NCBI GenBank assembly: GCA_965660815.1 | Contig: CBFIBG010000097.1 | Location: 51,547 to 115,546 of the forward strand | Direction of reading: 5' to 3' | DNA: 64,000 nucleotides | Origin: Glaciecola sp965660815 | Lineage (GTDB): Bacteria > Pseudomonadota > Gammaproteobacteria > Enterobacterales > Alteromonadaceae | Part shown: in pieces, positions 17,913 through 26,442 of the stretch | How the letters are laid out: the number at the start of each line of letters is the position of its first letter | How positions within the stretch are numbered: position 1 is the stretch's first letter | Program-made: the position numbers and the translations under genes | The notes under the pieces: generated by a model | The model's input: the letters and a program-made list of their open reading frames with translations, nothing else | Database searches by the model: none | What the model was told of the DNA's origin: nothing

Positions 17913-18051
17913 ACTCTGTCCTTTCGTTTAAATATTTATTTACGCTTTTAAATGCGAGGCATAGTATATTAGTTATCCATATGTAATACCATTGCTTTCA
18001 ACGATATTTAACACATTTCCATCGCTAAACCAATGTGATAGATACAACTCT

Positions 18052-18954
18052 CTACTTGAATATTACGTCTCTGGCAACGCTGCATATGGCGGCAACTGCT
18101 GGGTGGGTGACTTTCCGTTCGGCAGAAATCGCGTAAAATTTTTGTTTAAGGGTAGTGCTGCGCCCTATTACCTCTAAGTTATACGCTGCCTTCACCTCGT
18201 CTTCAATAATGCTTGGCATAAAAAATACGCCGAAACCAGAACCGCCAAAAGACTTCATTAATGCGCTATCATCGTATTGTCCTCGGACTATGGGAAAAAT
18301 TCCGTGATCCGCGCACCACTTGTCAAATAGCTGTCTGATCGCATACTGTTTTGTGGGCAATAAAACTGGCGCGTCTTGCAAACACGCCGGAAATTCTCCC
18401 TTCAATGACTTTGCCATTTCTGGCGAGGCAAAAAAAGAAAGCGTTGATTGCCCTAAGTAATGATTATATGCCTTAATACTAAACGCACTGGTCAAAGGGG
18501 TGTCGGTTAACACCATATCCACTTCATGCACTGCCAGTTCCCCCAAAATGGTTTCCACTGGGCCTTCTTTGCACGTTAAACAGATGTCGTTAGAAATAGT
18601 AAGCGATGGCTCTACTATTTTATAAACGATGGTTTTTGGTAGAGCACTGGCTGCGCTCACAATAAATTCTGACGTGCCTGCAAGAGGCGCTCCTCTCAGA
18701 ACATCGCTCAACTCACGACCTAATTCAAAAATATCATCAGCATAGCGCAATACCAACCTGCCCGTCTCGGTGAGCCGAAGTCGCCTCCCGACTCTATCAA
18801 ACAGTGGCTGCCCAATGCGCTGCTCTAACATACTCAACTGCCCACTAATCGTTTGTGGAGTGATGAATAGTTTATCAGCAGCCCTAGCAATACTGCCTTG
18901 GTTCGCCACGACCCAAAAATAATGCAGGTGCTTGTAATTTAAGTTGTCGGTCAT
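18052..18954 (-). CDS. nhaR: LysR-family activator NhaR
   Basis: NhaR is a LysR-type activator that responds to sodium and switches on the NhaA antiporter in E. coli. The 300-residue protein has an N-terminal winged helix-turn-helix (LNYKHLHYFWVVANQGSIARAADKLFITPQTISGQ), which is the NhaR-specific form with HYF and TPQT, and a C-terminal substrate-binding-like effector domain. The ending GRSTTLKQKFYAISAERKVTHPAVAAI is also typical of the family. No nhaA lies in the window, so the target is elsewhere or different. It is oriented toward pnp, and its start is about 190 bases from the divergent HPF-like gene. Confidence 0.85.
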   Translation of the reverse strand: MTDNLNYKHLHYFWVVANQGSIARAADKLFITPQTISGQLSMLEQRIGQPLFDRVGRRLRLTETGRLVLRYADDIFELGRELSDVLRGAPLAGTSEFIVSAASALPKTIVYKIVEPSLTISNDICLTCKEGPVETILGELAVHEVDMVLTDTPLTSAFSIKAYNHYLGQSTLSFFASPEMAKSLKGEFPACLQDAPVLLPTKQYAIRQLFDKWCADHGIFPIVRGQYDDSALMKSFGGSGFGVFFMPSIIEDEVKAAYNLEVIGRSTTLKQKFYAISAERKVTHPAVAAICSVARDVIFK

Positions 18955-19018
18955 GTATCATTTTCCGTACATCATAATGATTAGATTGTTTACAGATACG
19001 TGTTATACCTCTACTCGA

Positions 19019-19048
19019 TTATATTTGTTCACTTTTTATTGCTATAAT
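19019..19048 (+). promoter_or_regulatory. Extended -10 sigma-70 promoter for the HPF/RaiA-like gene
   Basis: A perfect -10 hexamer TATAAT (19043-19048) is preceded by TG and one base, giving the extended -10 form TGCTATAAT. A weak -35 (TTATAT, 19019-19024) lies 18 bases upstream. It faces the small downstream gene and would give a leader of about 90 bases to the ATG at 19144. Confidence 0.5.
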
Positions 19049-19143
19049 GTAAAAAAAGTAAGATATTTCCGAATATTAATTTTTTGTCTGTAAAGAGACT
19101 ATACTCACAAGTAGGAACATTATTAATCTTTCATGGTGCGAAT

Positions 19144-19482
19144 ATGCAATACCAGATAAACGATAACGGGATTCTCTTAGGTAAGCTTGAAAAGGAGGCT
19201 GTAGACGCCAAGATCGGTTTATCTCTTGGAAGGTTTACTAACTTAATTAGCGAATGCGAGCTGACATTTTCTCAAGACCAGCAATCTGCTTCACCTCTTT
19301 ATTCTTGCTCAATCCACGTAGTGTTAAAAAACAATGTCGATTTTGTCGTGAGCGATTTTGGTCAAACTAAAGTCGACGGCTTCAGATCTGCTCTAGAGCG
19401 CATCAAAAGAAACATAGAGCGCCATTTAAAACGCCAGAGCATGGCTAGGACGTCTAAGCTCAACTCAAACCGTTTAAGTTGA
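19144..19482 (+). CDS. HPF/RaiA-like ribosome-associated small protein
   Basis: A 112-residue protein resembling the short HPF/RaiA (S30AE) fold, which binds stalled ribosomes at the A/P sites. The pattern is right: a short first strand (MQYQINDNGIL), a helix ending in LSLGRF, a strand ISECELTFSQD, a strand LYSCSIHVVLKNNVDFVV, and a helix with paired basic residues (SALERIKRNIERHLKRQ). I start at the ATG at 19144; 20 codons from an upstream TTG at 19084 lack a ribosome site and look non-coding. It is not the rpoN-linked hpf gene; context here is nhaR and a broken fructosamine-kinase gene. Similarity is by eye, so it could be another small RNA-binding fold. The 244 bases downstream hold nothing I can identify. 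Confidence 0.5.
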   Translation: MQYQINDNGILLGKLEKEAVDAKIGLSLGRFTNLISECELTFSQDQQSASPLYSCSIHVVLKNNVDFVVSDFGQTKVDGFRSALERIKRNIERHLKRQSMARTSKLNSNRLS

Positions 19483-19726
19483 ATGCGAAGCATAATATAT
19501 TTTAGCGTTTAGCGATTTAAAGGCGAGACCACACTTTTAGTGTTGCAAACCGCAACCCATTGTTATTACAAATTCATACACTTACGCTATTAGCTTGGCA
19601 ACAGTGCCCTACTAGATTGCGCTATTAGGTTTGTCATGTCTCCCACTACAGACGTCAAACTAACTTTCATAAGTGTTGAACACTAAACCATTACTGAGCG
19701 ATTACGCAGCCACAATAGTGAGTTGT

Positions 19727-20497
19727 CTAGCGAAACTCAGATTTTATAATAGATAATCCACTGTGACAGGCGTCCAAATAGCCGTGTCCAAATAAATTAA
19801 AATGATTTAAATTGTGATACAGGTTATAAATGGTGCGCTTTATTGGATACTCAGCGCAAAGCGGTGACCGTTCATTATAAATCTCATAAAATAGTGAGCT
19901 AAATCCACCAAATAGTTCTGTCATAGCAATGTCAGCTTCTTTGTCACCCCAATAGACGGCTGGGTCAATTAGATGAACATTGGAGTCTCCTGAAAATAAG
20001 ACATTTCCACTCCATAGATCTCCGTGCAATAAACTTGAATACTGCGTAGTTGAGTTTAAGAATGCTTCAAGCGACTTTGAAGCGTTTTCTAAAGACTCTC
20101 TAAACGGGTCTCTTATGGATTGGTCTGAAATCATTTCAATCTGCTGACAAAGCCTAAACTGAATAAAGAACTCTCCCCAATTATCGCTAAACTCGTTAGT
20201 TTGGGGCGCAAGACCAATATAGTTATCTTCATGCCAACCAAATGTGTCTCGCTTTTTATTATGAAGTTCTGCCAATCCCGTTGCTAATTCATGCCAGTGA
20301 CATTGACTTGGTCTAGTAGTATTGATTTTTTCCAGCTCAATGACAGCCTTTTCTGAACATTTAACATTGGGAATCTGTAGCTCAGTTATGTTCAGGTCGC
20401 TAATTGCTTTAGATAACGTCTGTAAACCTAATAATTCACTTCGAGCTGCATGCTCATTTTGGCAATGTTTGATAAACACGCCAGACTGGTTGTCCAT
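19727..20497 (-). pseudogene. Fructosamine kinase-like protein lacking its N-terminal lobe start
   Basis: This 256-codon frame matches the fructosamine-3-kinase family (E. coli YniA type), which phosphorylates sugar adducts on glycated amines. The catalytic part is intact: SSLLHGDLWSGNVLF, then VHLIDPAVYWGDKEADIAM, and a normal C-terminus (YNLYHNLNHFNLFGHGY). The first residues, GVFIKHC, correspond to the beta-3 strand with the ATP-binding lysine, about residue 43 in YniA. Thus roughly 34 residues with the glycine-rich loop are missing. Upstream, only 11 in-frame codons precede a TAA, and I see no clear family homology in any frame. It is either a shortened active form or, more likely, a 5'-deleted remnant. 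The truncated end faces tRNA-Leu. Confidence 0.7.
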
Positions 20498-20660
20498 TTT
20501 ATTTGTTTTCCGAACCGCTTCTATGTCTTGTTAAATAGGTACCTGATTACTTCTCTTTTTGTTTATAAAATTAACAAAAAATATAATACAAACAGTAAAA
20601 TGTATCGATTACTGGGTCACACCCCCAAAATTGACCAATTAATTTTAAGTTACCAAACAC

Positions 20661-20697
20661 AAAGAAGCCCGTAACTATTTGAGTTACGGGCTTCTTT
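20661..20697 (-). terminator. Intrinsic terminator after tRNA-Leu
   Basis: A 15-base-pair stem, AAGAAGCCCGTAACT against AGTTACGGGCTTCTT, encloses a short ATTTG loop just past the tRNA 3' end. On the minus strand the stem ends in Ts. It probably ends the glmM-tpiA-secG-tRNA transcript. Confidence 0.88.
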
Positions 20698-20700
20698 AAT

Positions 20701-20786
20701 TGGTGCGGAAAGCGGGACTTGAACCCGCACGAGCATAGCTCACCACCCCCTCAAGATGGCGTGTCTACCAATTCCACCACTTCCGC
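20701..20786 (-). tRNA. tRNA-Leu (anticodon GAG)
   Basis: On the minus strand the 86-base sequence begins GCGGAAGTGGTGGAATTGG and ends TTTCCGCACCA, with CCA encoded. The acceptor stem GCGGAAG pairs with TTTCCGC. The anticodon stem CCATC/GGTGG holds the loop TTGAGGG, giving anticodon GAG. A long variable arm (GTGAGCTATGCTC region) and the T-arm GGTTCAAGTCC complete a class II tRNA. It lies 7 bases after secG, as leuU does in E. coli, and is probably processed from the secG transcript. Confidence 0.95.
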
Positions 20787-20793
20787 GAATTCT

Positions 20794-21186
20794 TTAAGGT
20801 TTGTCTTCTGGCTTAGGCTCTTCTGGGTTGTCTTGGGTATTATTACCTTCTACAACATCTTCCTCAATCGCCACTGGAAAGTCACCTGGGCTTTGTTCTG
20901 GAGCAGTTTGTTCTACCGGTGCAATGGTCTCAAATTCATCTACTGTTTTAGAGGTACCAGAGGTTATGCCACCGATCACTAAGCTTATGCCAAAAAACAA
21001 AGTGGCCAATATTGCCGTGGTTCTAGTCATAAAGTTACCTGAGCCACCTGAGCCAAATATAGTGTTTGAACCGCCCGCACCGAATGAAGCACCCATATCA
21101 GCGCCTTTGCCTTGTTGAATTAACACAAATCCAACTAATAGTACCGCAACTATCAAATACGCTACTAATAAAATTTCATACAACAT
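20794..21186 (-). CDS. secG: Preprotein translocase subunit SecG
   Basis: SecG is the small accessory subunit of the SecYEG channel and boosts SecA-driven protein export. The 130-residue protein has two membrane helices (LLVAYLIVAVLLVGFVLIQQGKG and the later ILATLFFGISLVIGGI) separated by the conserved loop GADMGASFGAGGSNTIFGSGGSGNFMTR. A long acidic, proline-rich tail (EEPKPEDKP at the end) is common in marine relatives. It lies 10 bases after tpiA and directly before tRNA-Leu. Confidence 0.96.
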   Translation of the reverse strand: MLYEILLVAYLIVAVLLVGFVLIQQGKGADMGASFGAGGSNTIFGSGGSGNFMTRTTAILATLFFGISLVIGGITSGTSKTVDEFETIAPVEQTAPEQSPGDFPVAIEEDVVEGNNTQDNPEEPKPEDKP

Positions 21187-21196
21187 ACATATCCTC

Positions 21197-21931
21197 TTAC
21201 TTCGCTGCGCTTATTATCGCATTGAAATCGTTAAGTTTTAAACTTGCTCCACCGATTAGACCGCCGTCTATATCTTGTTGAGCAAATAATTGTTCTGCAT
21301 TCGCCGCATTGACGCTACCACCATATAAAATACGAGTGTTGACCGCGACATCGTTCCAACCAACAATGTTGTCTCGGATAAATTGATGGACTTCTTGTGC
21401 TTGCTCTGGTGTAGCCGTTTTTCCAGTGCCAATAGCCCAAATAGGCTCGTAAGCAATGACGGTATTATCAAGGAAAACGCTTCCACATACGTCTTTAACA
21501 GCTGATAGTTGTTTTAATACATATTCCTTGAAGTTACCTGACTCTCTCACTTCAAGTGGTTCGCCCACGCACAAAATTGGAACCAAACCTGAATTTAAAA
21601 CGAGCTGTACCTTACTTGCGACCATTTCGTCCGTTTCTTTATGGTCTTGCCTTCTTTCTGAGTGACCAACAATTACGTATTCAACACCCATTTCTTTAAG
21701 CATTGATATTGATACATCGCCTGTATGCGCTCCGGCTTCATAACAACTGCAGTCTTGAGCGCCTAACGCATAGTCGCCTCTGCCTGCGCCAGCCAAATAT
21801 GGGCTTGGAACACAAAGCACTGTTTCAACGTCTTCACTAACATATACTGAGTCAATGAAAGTACGCACAAGTGCTATACTACCATTCATTTTCCAATTTC
21901 CAGCAACTATAGGCTTTCGAGACTTTGCCAT
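21197..21931 (-). CDS. tpiA: Triosephosphate isomerase
   Basis: TpiA interconverts dihydroxyacetone phosphate and glyceraldehyde 3-phosphate in glycolysis. The protein has the canonical (beta/alpha)8 landmarks: GNWKMNGS with the active-site Lys, VIVGHSERR with the catalytic His, AYEPIWAIGTGKTATPEQ with the catalytic Glu and flexible loop, and LYGGSVNAAN. I use the ATG at 21931 (MAKSRKPIVAGNWKMNG); 25 codons further upstream are open but unlike the family. The resulting length, about 244, is normal. It sits between glmM and secG, an order also found in other non-enteric gammaproteobacteria. Confidence 0.97.
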   Translation of the reverse strand: MAKSRKPIVAGNWKMNGSIALVRTFIDSVYVSEDVETVLCVPSPYLAGAGRGDYALGAQDCSCYEAGAHTGDVSISMLKEMGVEYVIVGHSERRQDHKETDEMVASKVQLVLNSGLVPILCVGEPLEVRESGNFKEYVLKQLSAVKDVCGSVFLDNTVIAYEPIWAIGTGKTATPEQAQEVHQFIRDNIVGWNDVAVNTRILYGGSVNAANAEQLFAQQDIDGGLIGGASLKLNDFNAIISAAK

Positions 21932-22088
21932 TTGAACTCCGTTCTCATGCTCGTTTTTGTTTATATAACCGCAGTATTTGTTATGCACAATTGAAGTGTA
22001 GCACAATTAGAAACGCGCTAAAAAATTCGAGCGCGATAGTAACTAACCCCGATTAATTATACAAGTACTCTTGATGGAAATTTTTATC

Positions 22089-23429
22089 CTAACCCACTTT
22101 TTTTACTTCATCAGCGATGTATTCAGCCCATTTATCAGAGTCTTTATCGCTTTTGGCCTCAACCATCACTCTGATTAAGGGTTCAGTTCCGCTTTTACGA
22201 AGTAATACACGACCGTTGTCACCCATGGCAGACTCAGCTTTTTCAACTGCCTTTGCCACGCTATTGGTTTGTAATGGGTCGGTATCGGTCACTTTATATT
22301 TTACGTTGATCAAACGCTGTGGGAATTTTTTATATCCTGAATTTAAAGCACTGAGCTTCATATTTGCTCGAAGCATAGCCGATATCACTTGCAAGCCGGC
22401 GACGATACCATCGCCAGTGGGTGCGTAATTTAAGTTAAGAACGTGCCCAGAATTTTCACCACCAATACACCAGTTTTTCTTTTGCAGCAGTTCCATTACA
22501 TATCTATCGCCCACGTCAGCTCTTTCAAACGGAATACCTAGCTTCTCAAGCGCTAATTCCATGCCCAAATTAGTCATTTTGGTACCAACAACGCCACCAC
22601 TTAACTGACCAGAACGCAACGCATCTCTGGCAATGATGTAAATAATCTGGTCTCCATCAATGACTTTGCCTTCTTCGTCTACTAGCATAATGCGATCACC
22701 ATCGCCGTCGAGCGCAAAGCCAATATCAGCCTTATGTTTTTTAACCGCCTCTACAGTGGCTCTTATCGACGTTGCTCCTACTTTATGGTTAATATTTAAA
22801 CCATTTGGTTCTGTGCCTATTTCAATTACGTTGGCGCCAAGTTCACTTAGCACGTTGGGTGCTATGTGATAAGTCGCACCATGGGCACAATCCACTACAA
22901 CGGTTAGACCTGCAAGAGATAAGTCAGAGGGGAAAGTTCCTTTACAATACTCAATGTAACGACCAGCTGCGTCGTTCACACGAGTCGCCTTACCAAGCTT
23001 ATCGGATTCAACGCATGTCATTTGACATTTCATTTTTTCCTCAATGGCCAATTCAATATCATCATCTAACTTTTGACCGTTCGAAGAAAAGAACTTAATG
23101 CCATTATCGTAATACGGATTATGAGAAGCAGAAATTACTATTCCAGCCTCTGAACGAAATGTTTTCGTTAAATACGCTATCGCTGGAGTGGGCATAGGAC
23201 CTAGCAACCCTATATTTATTCCAGCAGCAGATAATCCTGCTTCTAGGGCTGACTCCAGCATATAGCCACTGATTCGGGTATCTTTGCCGATTAACACTTT
23301 ATTTGTGCCTCGACCCGCCAGTATTTTACCTGCTGCCCAACCTAATTTTGTTACAAACTCTGGGTTAATGTAACTTTCGCCAACTTTTCCTCTGATACCG
23401 TCAGTACCAAAATATTCGCGTTTTGCCAT
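22089..23429 (-). CDS. glmM: Phosphoglucosamine mutase
   Basis: GlmM converts glucosamine-6-phosphate to glucosamine-1-phosphate, on the way to UDP-GlcNAc for murein and lipid A. The 446-residue protein has the phosphoserine motif (GIVISASHNPYYDNG), the metal-binding DGDGDR loop, the sugar-specificity GGENSGH loop and the phosphate-binding RKSGTEPLIRVMVE near the end. It starts MAKREYFGTDGIRGKVG with AAGGAA upstream. It follows folP by 12 bases, the usual ftsH-folP-glmM order. Confidence 0.98.
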   Translation of the reverse strand: MAKREYFGTDGIRGKVGESYINPEFVTKLGWAAGKILAGRGTNKVLIGKDTRISGYMLESALEAGLSAAGINIGLLGPMPTPAIAYLTKTFRSEAGIVISASHNPYYDNGIKFFSSNGQKLDDDIELAIEEKMKCQMTCVESDKLGKATRVNDAAGRYIEYCKGTFPSDLSLAGLTVVVDCAHGATYHIAPNVLSELGANVIEIGTEPNGLNINHKVGATSIRATVEAVKKHKADIGFALDGDGDRIMLVDEEGKVIDGDQIIYIIARDALRSGQLSGGVVGTKMTNLGMELALEKLGIPFERADVGDRYVMELLQKKNWCIGGENSGHVLNLNYAPTGDGIVAGLQVISAMLRANMKLSALNSGYKKFPQRLINVKYKVTDTDPLQTNSVAKAVEKAESAMGDNGRVLLRKSGTEPLIRVMVEAKSDKDSDKWAEYIADEVKKVG

Positions 23430-23441
23430 TGTATTCCTTAT

Positions 23442-24278
23442 TTATTCGACACCACAGACTTTATCGACTACTTTAACCGCGTCTGCAACTTCTTTAACGT
23501 CATGAACCCTTAAAATACTTGCACCTGCCATAGCCGCGATTGTATTCACAGCCACATCTCCGTAAATGCGTTCATTTACTTCTTTTCCCAACAAATCTCC
23601 AATCATAGATTTTCGAGACATTCCTGCAAGCACTGGCATATCAAACTGGTTAAACTGCACAAGATTCTTCAAGATTTGATAATTGTGATCTAATGTTTTT
23701 CCAAACCCAAAACCGGGGTCCAATATAATTTGATTGTACTTAAAACCAGCCTCGCATAGATTTTCAATCCGGGTCCTAAAGAAATCAATAATTTCATCTA
23801 CCACCGCTTTATAAGTTGGCGCATTTTGCATATTAGTCGGATTGCCTTGCATATGCATAATACAGCACGGGACCTTATGTTCTTTGGCCAGTTTTGCCGC
23901 GACATCTAGCGCGCCTGGTGCGCGCAGTGCTTTTACATCATTTATTAAGTGAGCCCCGGCATGAACAGCCTCTCTCATGACTTCTGGTTTGCTAGTGTCA
24001 ATAGAAATAACAACGTCAATATTGCGGGCAATACAATCAATGATTGGGATCACTCGGTCCAATTCTTCTTGAACAGATACTTCTTGAGCACCCGGACGAG
24101 TGGACTCTCCGCCAACGTCAACAAATGAGGCTCCTTCAGACACCATGGTTTGTGCATGAATTAGAGCCCTATCGATGGAGTTATACTTCCCACCGTCAGA
24201 AAACGAGTCTGGAGTGACGTTTAATATCCCCATAATTTTGGTGCTGTCGAAGACTATTTCTTTATCTTTAAACAACAT
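23442..24278 (-). CDS. folP: Dihydropteroate synthase
   Basis: FolP joins p-aminobenzoate to the pterin pyrophosphate in folate biosynthesis and is the sulfonamide target. The 278-residue TIM barrel shows the family signatures GILNVTPDSFSDGG, FVDVGGESTRPGAQ, SIDTSKPEVM, LINDVKAL, ILDPGFGFGKT and AGMSRKSMIG. It lies between ftsH and glmM on the same strand, but a strong terminator separates it from ftsH, so folP-glmM may have its own promoter in the 160-base gap. Confidence 0.97.
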   Translation of the reverse strand: MLFKDKEIVFDSTKIMGILNVTPDSFSDGGKYNSIDRALIHAQTMVSEGASFVDVGGESTRPGAQEVSVQEELDRVIPIIDCIARNIDVVISIDTSKPEVMREAVHAGAHLINDVKALRAPGALDVAAKLAKEHKVPCCIMHMQGNPTNMQNAPTYKAVVDEIIDFFRTRIENLCEAGFKYNQIILDPGFGFGKTLDHNYQILKNLVQFNQFDMPVLAGMSRKSMIGDLLGKEVNERIYGDVAVNTIAAMAGASILRVHDVKEVADAVKVVDKVCGVE

Positions 24279-24377
24279 GATTTTTTCTTCCGGACTAATT
24301 ATTAATTAATTGTGGCTAGACCCTTAACTATACCCCAAACACACAAAATCGTACTATACATTTTGTCTATTTAAGGC

Positions 24378-24408
24378 AAAAAAAACACCAGCCGGAGCTG
24401 GTGTTTTA
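24378..24408 (-). terminator. Intrinsic terminator between ftsH and folP
   Basis: On the minus strand AACACCAGC pairs with GCTGGTGTT around a four-base loop (TCCG) and is followed by a run of eight Ts. It lies 33 bases past the ftsH stop, so it ends the rlmE-ftsH transcript before folP. Confidence 0.92.
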
Positions 24409-24440
24409 TATTTCAGGCTGACTATATCAAGCGTATTGAA

Positions 24441-26363
24441 TTAAGTCGGGTTACTGCTCGTTTCACCGTCTGAAGACGGCTTATCGTCTTTACCCACGTT
24501 AATCGATGCTCCTCCAGACGGTTTGTCGGAATCTGAGTGGTCAGATTTACCCCAATCCGCAGGTGGGCGCACTTCGGTTCGAGCCATTAAATCATCGATT
24601 TGTTTCGCATCTATTGTTTCGTATTTCATTAACGCATCTTTCATGCTGTGCAAGATATCAATGTTATCTTTCAGAATTTGTTCAGCACGTTTGTAGTTGC
24701 GGTCGATGGTGTCTTTGATTTCAGCGTCTATGGTTCTAGCAGTTTCATCAGACACGTTGGCCTGTTTGCCAGTAGTTCTGCCTAAGAACACTTCGCCTTC
24801 TTCTTCGGCGTACAATTGAGCACCAAGTTTAGTGGAAAGACCCCACTGTGTGACCATTTTCTTAGCGATGTCGGTCGCCCTTTCAATGTCGTTTGATGCC
24901 CCAGTGGTTACGCTATCGGCGCCATAAATTAACTCTTCGGCAATACGACCACCGTATAGGCTTGAAATCATACTTTCTAAATGCCGCTTCGTGTAACTGA
25001 CTCTATCTTGTTCAGGTAGATACATGGTCACACCTAACGCGCGCCCTCTAGGAATGATAGATACTTTGTAGACAGGATCGTGCTCAGGCACCAGTCGCCC
25101 CACAATCGCATGACCCGCTTCGTGGTAGGCTGTCATGGTCTTTTCTTCTTCAGACATGACCATGCTCTTACGCTCAGAACCCATCATTATTTTATCTTTT
25201 GCTTTGTCGAACTCTTCCATAGCGACCATACGCTTGTTGGTTCTCGCTGCGAACAATGCCGCCTCGTTAACCAAGTTTGCTAAGTCTGCCCCCGAAAACC
25301 CTGGCGTTCCTCGCGCAATGACGGATGCTTCAACGTCGTCAGCCACAGGCACTTTTCGCATGTGAACTTTTAAAATTTGCTCACGGCCACGAATATCGGG
25401 TAAACCGACAGTTACTTGACGGTCGAACCTACCAGGACGCAATAATGCAGGGTCGAGTACATCTGGGCGGTTTGTTGCCGCAATTACAATAATGCCCTCG
25501 TTGCCGTCGAAACCATCCATTTCTACCAACATCTGGTTTAACGTCTGCTCTCGCTCATCGTGTCCGCCGCCTAATCCTGCGCCACGTTGACGACCTACGG
25601 CATCTATCTCGTCGATAAAAATGATGCACGGTGAAGATTTCTTTGCCTGCTCAAACATGTCGCGAACCCGAGATGCGCCTACACCTACGAACATTTCCAC
25701 AAAGTCAGAACCTGAGATAGTAAAGAAAGGCACTTTTGCTTCGCCAGCTATCGCTTTCGCCAATAACGTTTTACCCGTCCCAGGTGGACCAACCATTAAC
25801 ACACCACGTGGGATCTTACCGCCAAGTTTTTGGAATTTGGACGGGTCTCTTAGGAAATCAACCAACTCTGACACGTCTTCCTTCGCTTCATCACAACCTG
25901 CAACGTCTGCAAATGTTGTCTTAATTTGATCTTCGCTTAAAAGCTTCGCTTTGCTCTTGCCAAAAGACATTGCTCCGCGGCCACCGCCACCTTGCATTTG
26001 TCGCATAAAGAATATCCATACGCCGATCAATAACAGCATCGGGAACCAAGATATGAAAATTGTGCTTAGCAACGACTTTTCTTCCGGCTCTTTACCAAAC
26101 GCGCGAATGTCTTTTTTCAGCAATTGATTAATGAGTTGATCGTCGTAAACCGGCATGATGGTGGTGAACTGTTCGTTGTTGTTCATAACACCCGTAATTT
26201 TAGCGCCGTCAATTAAGACCTCGCGCACGTTGCCGTCCTCTACTTCTTTTAAAAACGTAATATAGTCTTTTTGTGCACTTTGAGTGGTCGGGCTATTGAA
26301 GCCTTGGAACACCATCATAAGTACAACCGCAATGACTAACCATAATATGAGATTTTTCGCCAT
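24441..26363 (-). CDS. ftsH: ATP-dependent zinc metalloprotease FtsH
   Basis: FtsH is a hexameric inner-membrane AAA+ protease that degrades regulators such as LpxC and misassembled membrane proteins. I start at the ATG at 26363 (MAKNLILWLVIAVVLMMVF), which matches the family; an in-frame GTG six codons upstream is possible. Two membrane helices flank a periplasmic domain. Then come Walker A GPPGTGKT (near residue 194), the pore loop (FVEMFVGVGASRVRD), Walker B IIFIDEIDAVG, the second region of homology (NRPDVLDPALLRPGRFDRQ) and the zinc site HEAGH (near residue 416). The C-terminal tail is serine- and proline-rich. It is about 80 bases after rlmE. Confidence 0.98.
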   Translation of the reverse strand: MAKNLILWLVIAVVLMMVFQGFNSPTTQSAQKDYITFLKEVEDGNVREVLIDGAKITGVMNNNEQFTTIMPVYDDQLINQLLKKDIRAFGKEPEEKSLLSTIFISWFPMLLLIGVWIFFMRQMQGGGGRGAMSFGKSKAKLLSEDQIKTTFADVAGCDEAKEDVSELVDFLRDPSKFQKLGGKIPRGVLMVGPPGTGKTLLAKAIAGEAKVPFFTISGSDFVEMFVGVGASRVRDMFEQAKKSSPCIIFIDEIDAVGRQRGAGLGGGHDEREQTLNQMLVEMDGFDGNEGIIVIAATNRPDVLDPALLRPGRFDRQVTVGLPDIRGREQILKVHMRKVPVADDVEASVIARGTPGFSGADLANLVNEAALFAARTNKRMVAMEEFDKAKDKIMMGSERKSMVMSEEEKTMTAYHEAGHAIVGRLVPEHDPVYKVSIIPRGRALGVTMYLPEQDRVSYTKRHLESMISSLYGGRIAEELIYGADSVTTGASNDIERATDIAKKMVTQWGLSTKLGAQLYAEEEGEVFLGRTTGKQANVSDETARTIDAEIKDTIDRNYKRAEQILKDNIDILHSMKDALMKYETIDAKQIDDLMARTEVRPPADWGKSDHSDSDKPSGGASINVGKDDKPSSDGETSSNPT

Positions 26364-26442
26364 GTCGCTCAATGCAATCACCTTCGCAGTAAGGAGTTAA
26401 ACAATACCGACGATATTTGACTATCGCCTATTTATAAGACTA

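Noticed and set aside
17913..18051. An rpsO gene hidden upstream of pnp
   Set aside because: The 139-base gap is too short for the roughly 89-codon rpsO, and no frame there or in 18955-19143 resembles S15.
20498..20660. A frameshift joining a separate N-terminal piece to the fructosamine-kinase gene
   Set aside because: In all three upstream frames stops occur within a few codons and no convincing glycine-rich loop motif appears. A short SGSENK-like stretch in one frame is too brief to count.
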